A stretch of DNA of 64,000 nt from Aphanomyces cochlioides (Eukaryota > Oomycota > Saprolegniomycetes > Saprolegniales > Verrucalvaceae): positions 930,001 to 994,000 of the forward strand of contig JAHQRK010000003.1 of the NCBI GenBank assembly GCA_019828595.1, given 5' to 3'. Every line of letters begins with the position of its first letter. Position 1 is the first letter of the stretch. This document shows positions 62,778 through 64,000 of the stretch, in pieces. The notes under the pieces were generated by a model that was given only the letters and a program-made list of their open reading frames with translations, was not told the origin of the DNA and did no database searches. The position numbers were made by a program, and so were the translations under genes.

Positions 62778-63516
62778 ATGAGCGGACATTCCTCGCCGCT
62801 ATTCACGTCGCCGTCGAAGCGAGGCACGCATCACACGCCAACGTCTTTTGCGACGACGGAGGCGCGGTTCAAGTGGCAGGAATCGAATGCGAATTCAGGT
62901 TCGCCTTCGAGGTCCGTCGGCAATTGTTGACACAAGTTCTGTAGATGCTCTGTACAAATTGCCTGGAACGCTCGGTGGACCCATGAAGAGCTTTGGTACG
63001 AGCACTCGAGATGACTGGGATCGTCGAAAGAAAGCAGGGAGCAGTACGAGCCTTGATAACTTCATCTTGTCTTTGACTTGAGGTATAGATCTTGGAGCGT
63101 ACGAAGCTCCAAAGTCGTGCGGGAAACAAGTTTCCTCCGTCACTCGCACAGCGTCTGAGCTGTCGTTCAACGTAGCCTCTCGAACGCCTCGTCGAGATAA
63201 TACGACGCCGTCTCCAGGACCGATTTACAATCTTCCAGGGGCGTTTGATAACAAAGTGACCAATGCGTTCAGCATGGGCTCATCGTTGCGGCCCAATTTA
63301 CACTGTGGAATCCTCGGGCCTGGTCCAACGACAGCGCAGCCTGGTCCTGGAACACCTCCAAAGTATGCGTCGCCTTGCGTGACGTCAACGTTTGGCTCTG
63401 AAAAGCGCATGCGGCCTGCAACTGTCATGAATACACCGGGTCCGATATACGATGTCGAGTGTACTGGATTCCAGACAGGTCCAAAGAGCTCATTCAGCGT
63501 CTCACGGCGTTTCTAA
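62778..63516 (+). CDS. Sperm-tail PG-rich repeat protein (3 exons)
   Basis: Exons 62778-62898, 62945-63043 and 63089-63516 give 215 residues. The repeats show the PG-rich signature: LYKLPGTLGGPMKSFG, LGAYEAPKS, SPGPIYNLPGAF, GPGPTTAQPGPGTPPKY and NTPGPIYDVECTG, each ending in a hydrophobic F/S-rich part. Such proteins coat or fill axonemal microtubules and fit a flagellated zoospore maker. The N-terminus MSGHSSPLFTSPSKRG is low-complexity. All three exon phases agree. Confidence 0.85.
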
Positions 63517-63755
63517 TTCGTTTAACGACATAATTACATGCCTTTTCAGCGTCTGGAGCCGTCGAGGAACGCAGGAAGCCCTTCAGTCCGACAGCTGTCA
63601 AGAGATGTGCCTTTCATGCGAATTGTTGACGCAACCGATGGGAAAATATATTCTATCAAATTTATATTAAATTACATCGAAAATCCTGTGTACTATTAAT
63701 AGTATGCAATTAAATTTTAGTCAAACTTGAACTTGAGCCCAACCCAGGAGCATCC

Positions 63756-64000
63756 ATGGCGACGTCCAACGCGCATACCGAGTATATGAAGCAGTCTTTG
63801 ACGATCTTTGTCGTCGGCGCGTCGGGAGATCTCGCGAAGAAGAAGGTGCGATGTCTTCCTATTCCTTGCTTTGCAATTGAGACTGTCGTTGTAGACGTAT
63901 CCGTCGCTTTTTGAGCTCTACGTGCACAACTTCCTCCCAAGACATACGATCATTTGTGGCTATGCACGTTCCCACAAGACGGACGACGAGTTCCGCGCGT
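63756..64000 (+). CDS. G6PD: Glucose-6-phosphate dehydrogenase, 5' part (cut by window end)
   Basis: Exon 1 (63756-63845) encodes MATSNAHTEYMKQSLTIFVV then GASGDLAKKK; intron 63846-63894; exon 2 starts TYPSLFELYVHNFLPRHTII and continues past 64000 (GYARSHKTDDEFRA). GASGDLAKKKTYP is the NADP-binding N-terminus of the enzyme, which oxidises glucose-6-phosphate as the first step of the pentose phosphate pathway. The rest lies outside the window. Confidence 0.93.

Noticed and set aside
62592..62789. 65-residue frame on the - strand with a C-x-C start
   Set aside because: It overlaps the first exon of the PG-rich gene in antisense, and no zinc domain can be completed from it.

Overview
This is nuclear DNA of a eukaryote, most likely an oomycete of the Saprolegniales (Aphanomyces-like). 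That is inferred from dense genes with introns of only about 38-55 bases, ankyrin proteins with repeated GHLDVV..LH..R.EGC units, a secreted LPMO-like protein, a flagellar PG-rich repeat protein, and Tc1/mariner-, Tigger- and Harbinger-type transposons. No species can be proved from the sequence. No rRNA, tRNA or CRISPR was seen.

Layout. 1-6.8 kb is a transposon graveyard beside a broken ankyrin gene: a 313-base MITE at the start codon, a TA-MITE abutting an intact Tigger/pogo element, a Stowaway-like MITE, and a Harbinger-type MITE abutting a larger Harbinger-type element with remains of two transposases. 7-14.3 kb holds an intact ankyrin gene, an S33 peptidase and two tandem copies of an uncharacterised four-exon gene that share a 651-base identical tract, plus a remnant of a third copy. 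14.6-18.7 kb is a head-to-head pair of ankyrin-PH-RING genes. An F-box/LRR gene, a splicing factor (SLT11/ECM2 type, lacking its RRM) and a head-to-head pair of DODA-type dioxygenases follow to 24.1 kb. 24.3-29.9 kb is a cluster of eight small predicted mitochondrial membrane proteins, including a duplicated divergent gene pair.

30-50 kb is mostly single-copy housekeeping genes with very tight spacing: MDP-1 phosphatase, a giant protein with about seven cyclic-nucleotide-binding domains and a PH domain, a PTPMT1-like phosphatase, GINS subunit PSF1, an MFS transporter, ESCRT-II SNF8, SAR1, a secreted LPMO-like protein, a protein kinase, a CWC2-type splicing factor and a lysine-methyltransferase-like protein. 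51-60.3 kb is a tandem array of beta-helix (GIN/DUF2807-like) membrane proteins: four intact, one frameshifted and one decayed behind a retroelement gag fragment. The right end has a coiled-coil membrane protein, a sperm-tail PG-rich repeat protein and the first exons of glucose-6-phosphate dehydrogenase.

The strongest leads are the beta-helix surface-protein array, the mitochondrial small-protein cluster, recurrent palindromic TATCCGGATA elements 35-100 bases before start codons, and the presence of both ECM2-like and CWC2-like splicing factors, which in animals and plants are combined in RBM22. Gene models were built by hand from splice sites (GT/GC...AG), reading phase and family alignment. 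Start codons were moved to ATG wherever the longest frame began with TTG or GTG.
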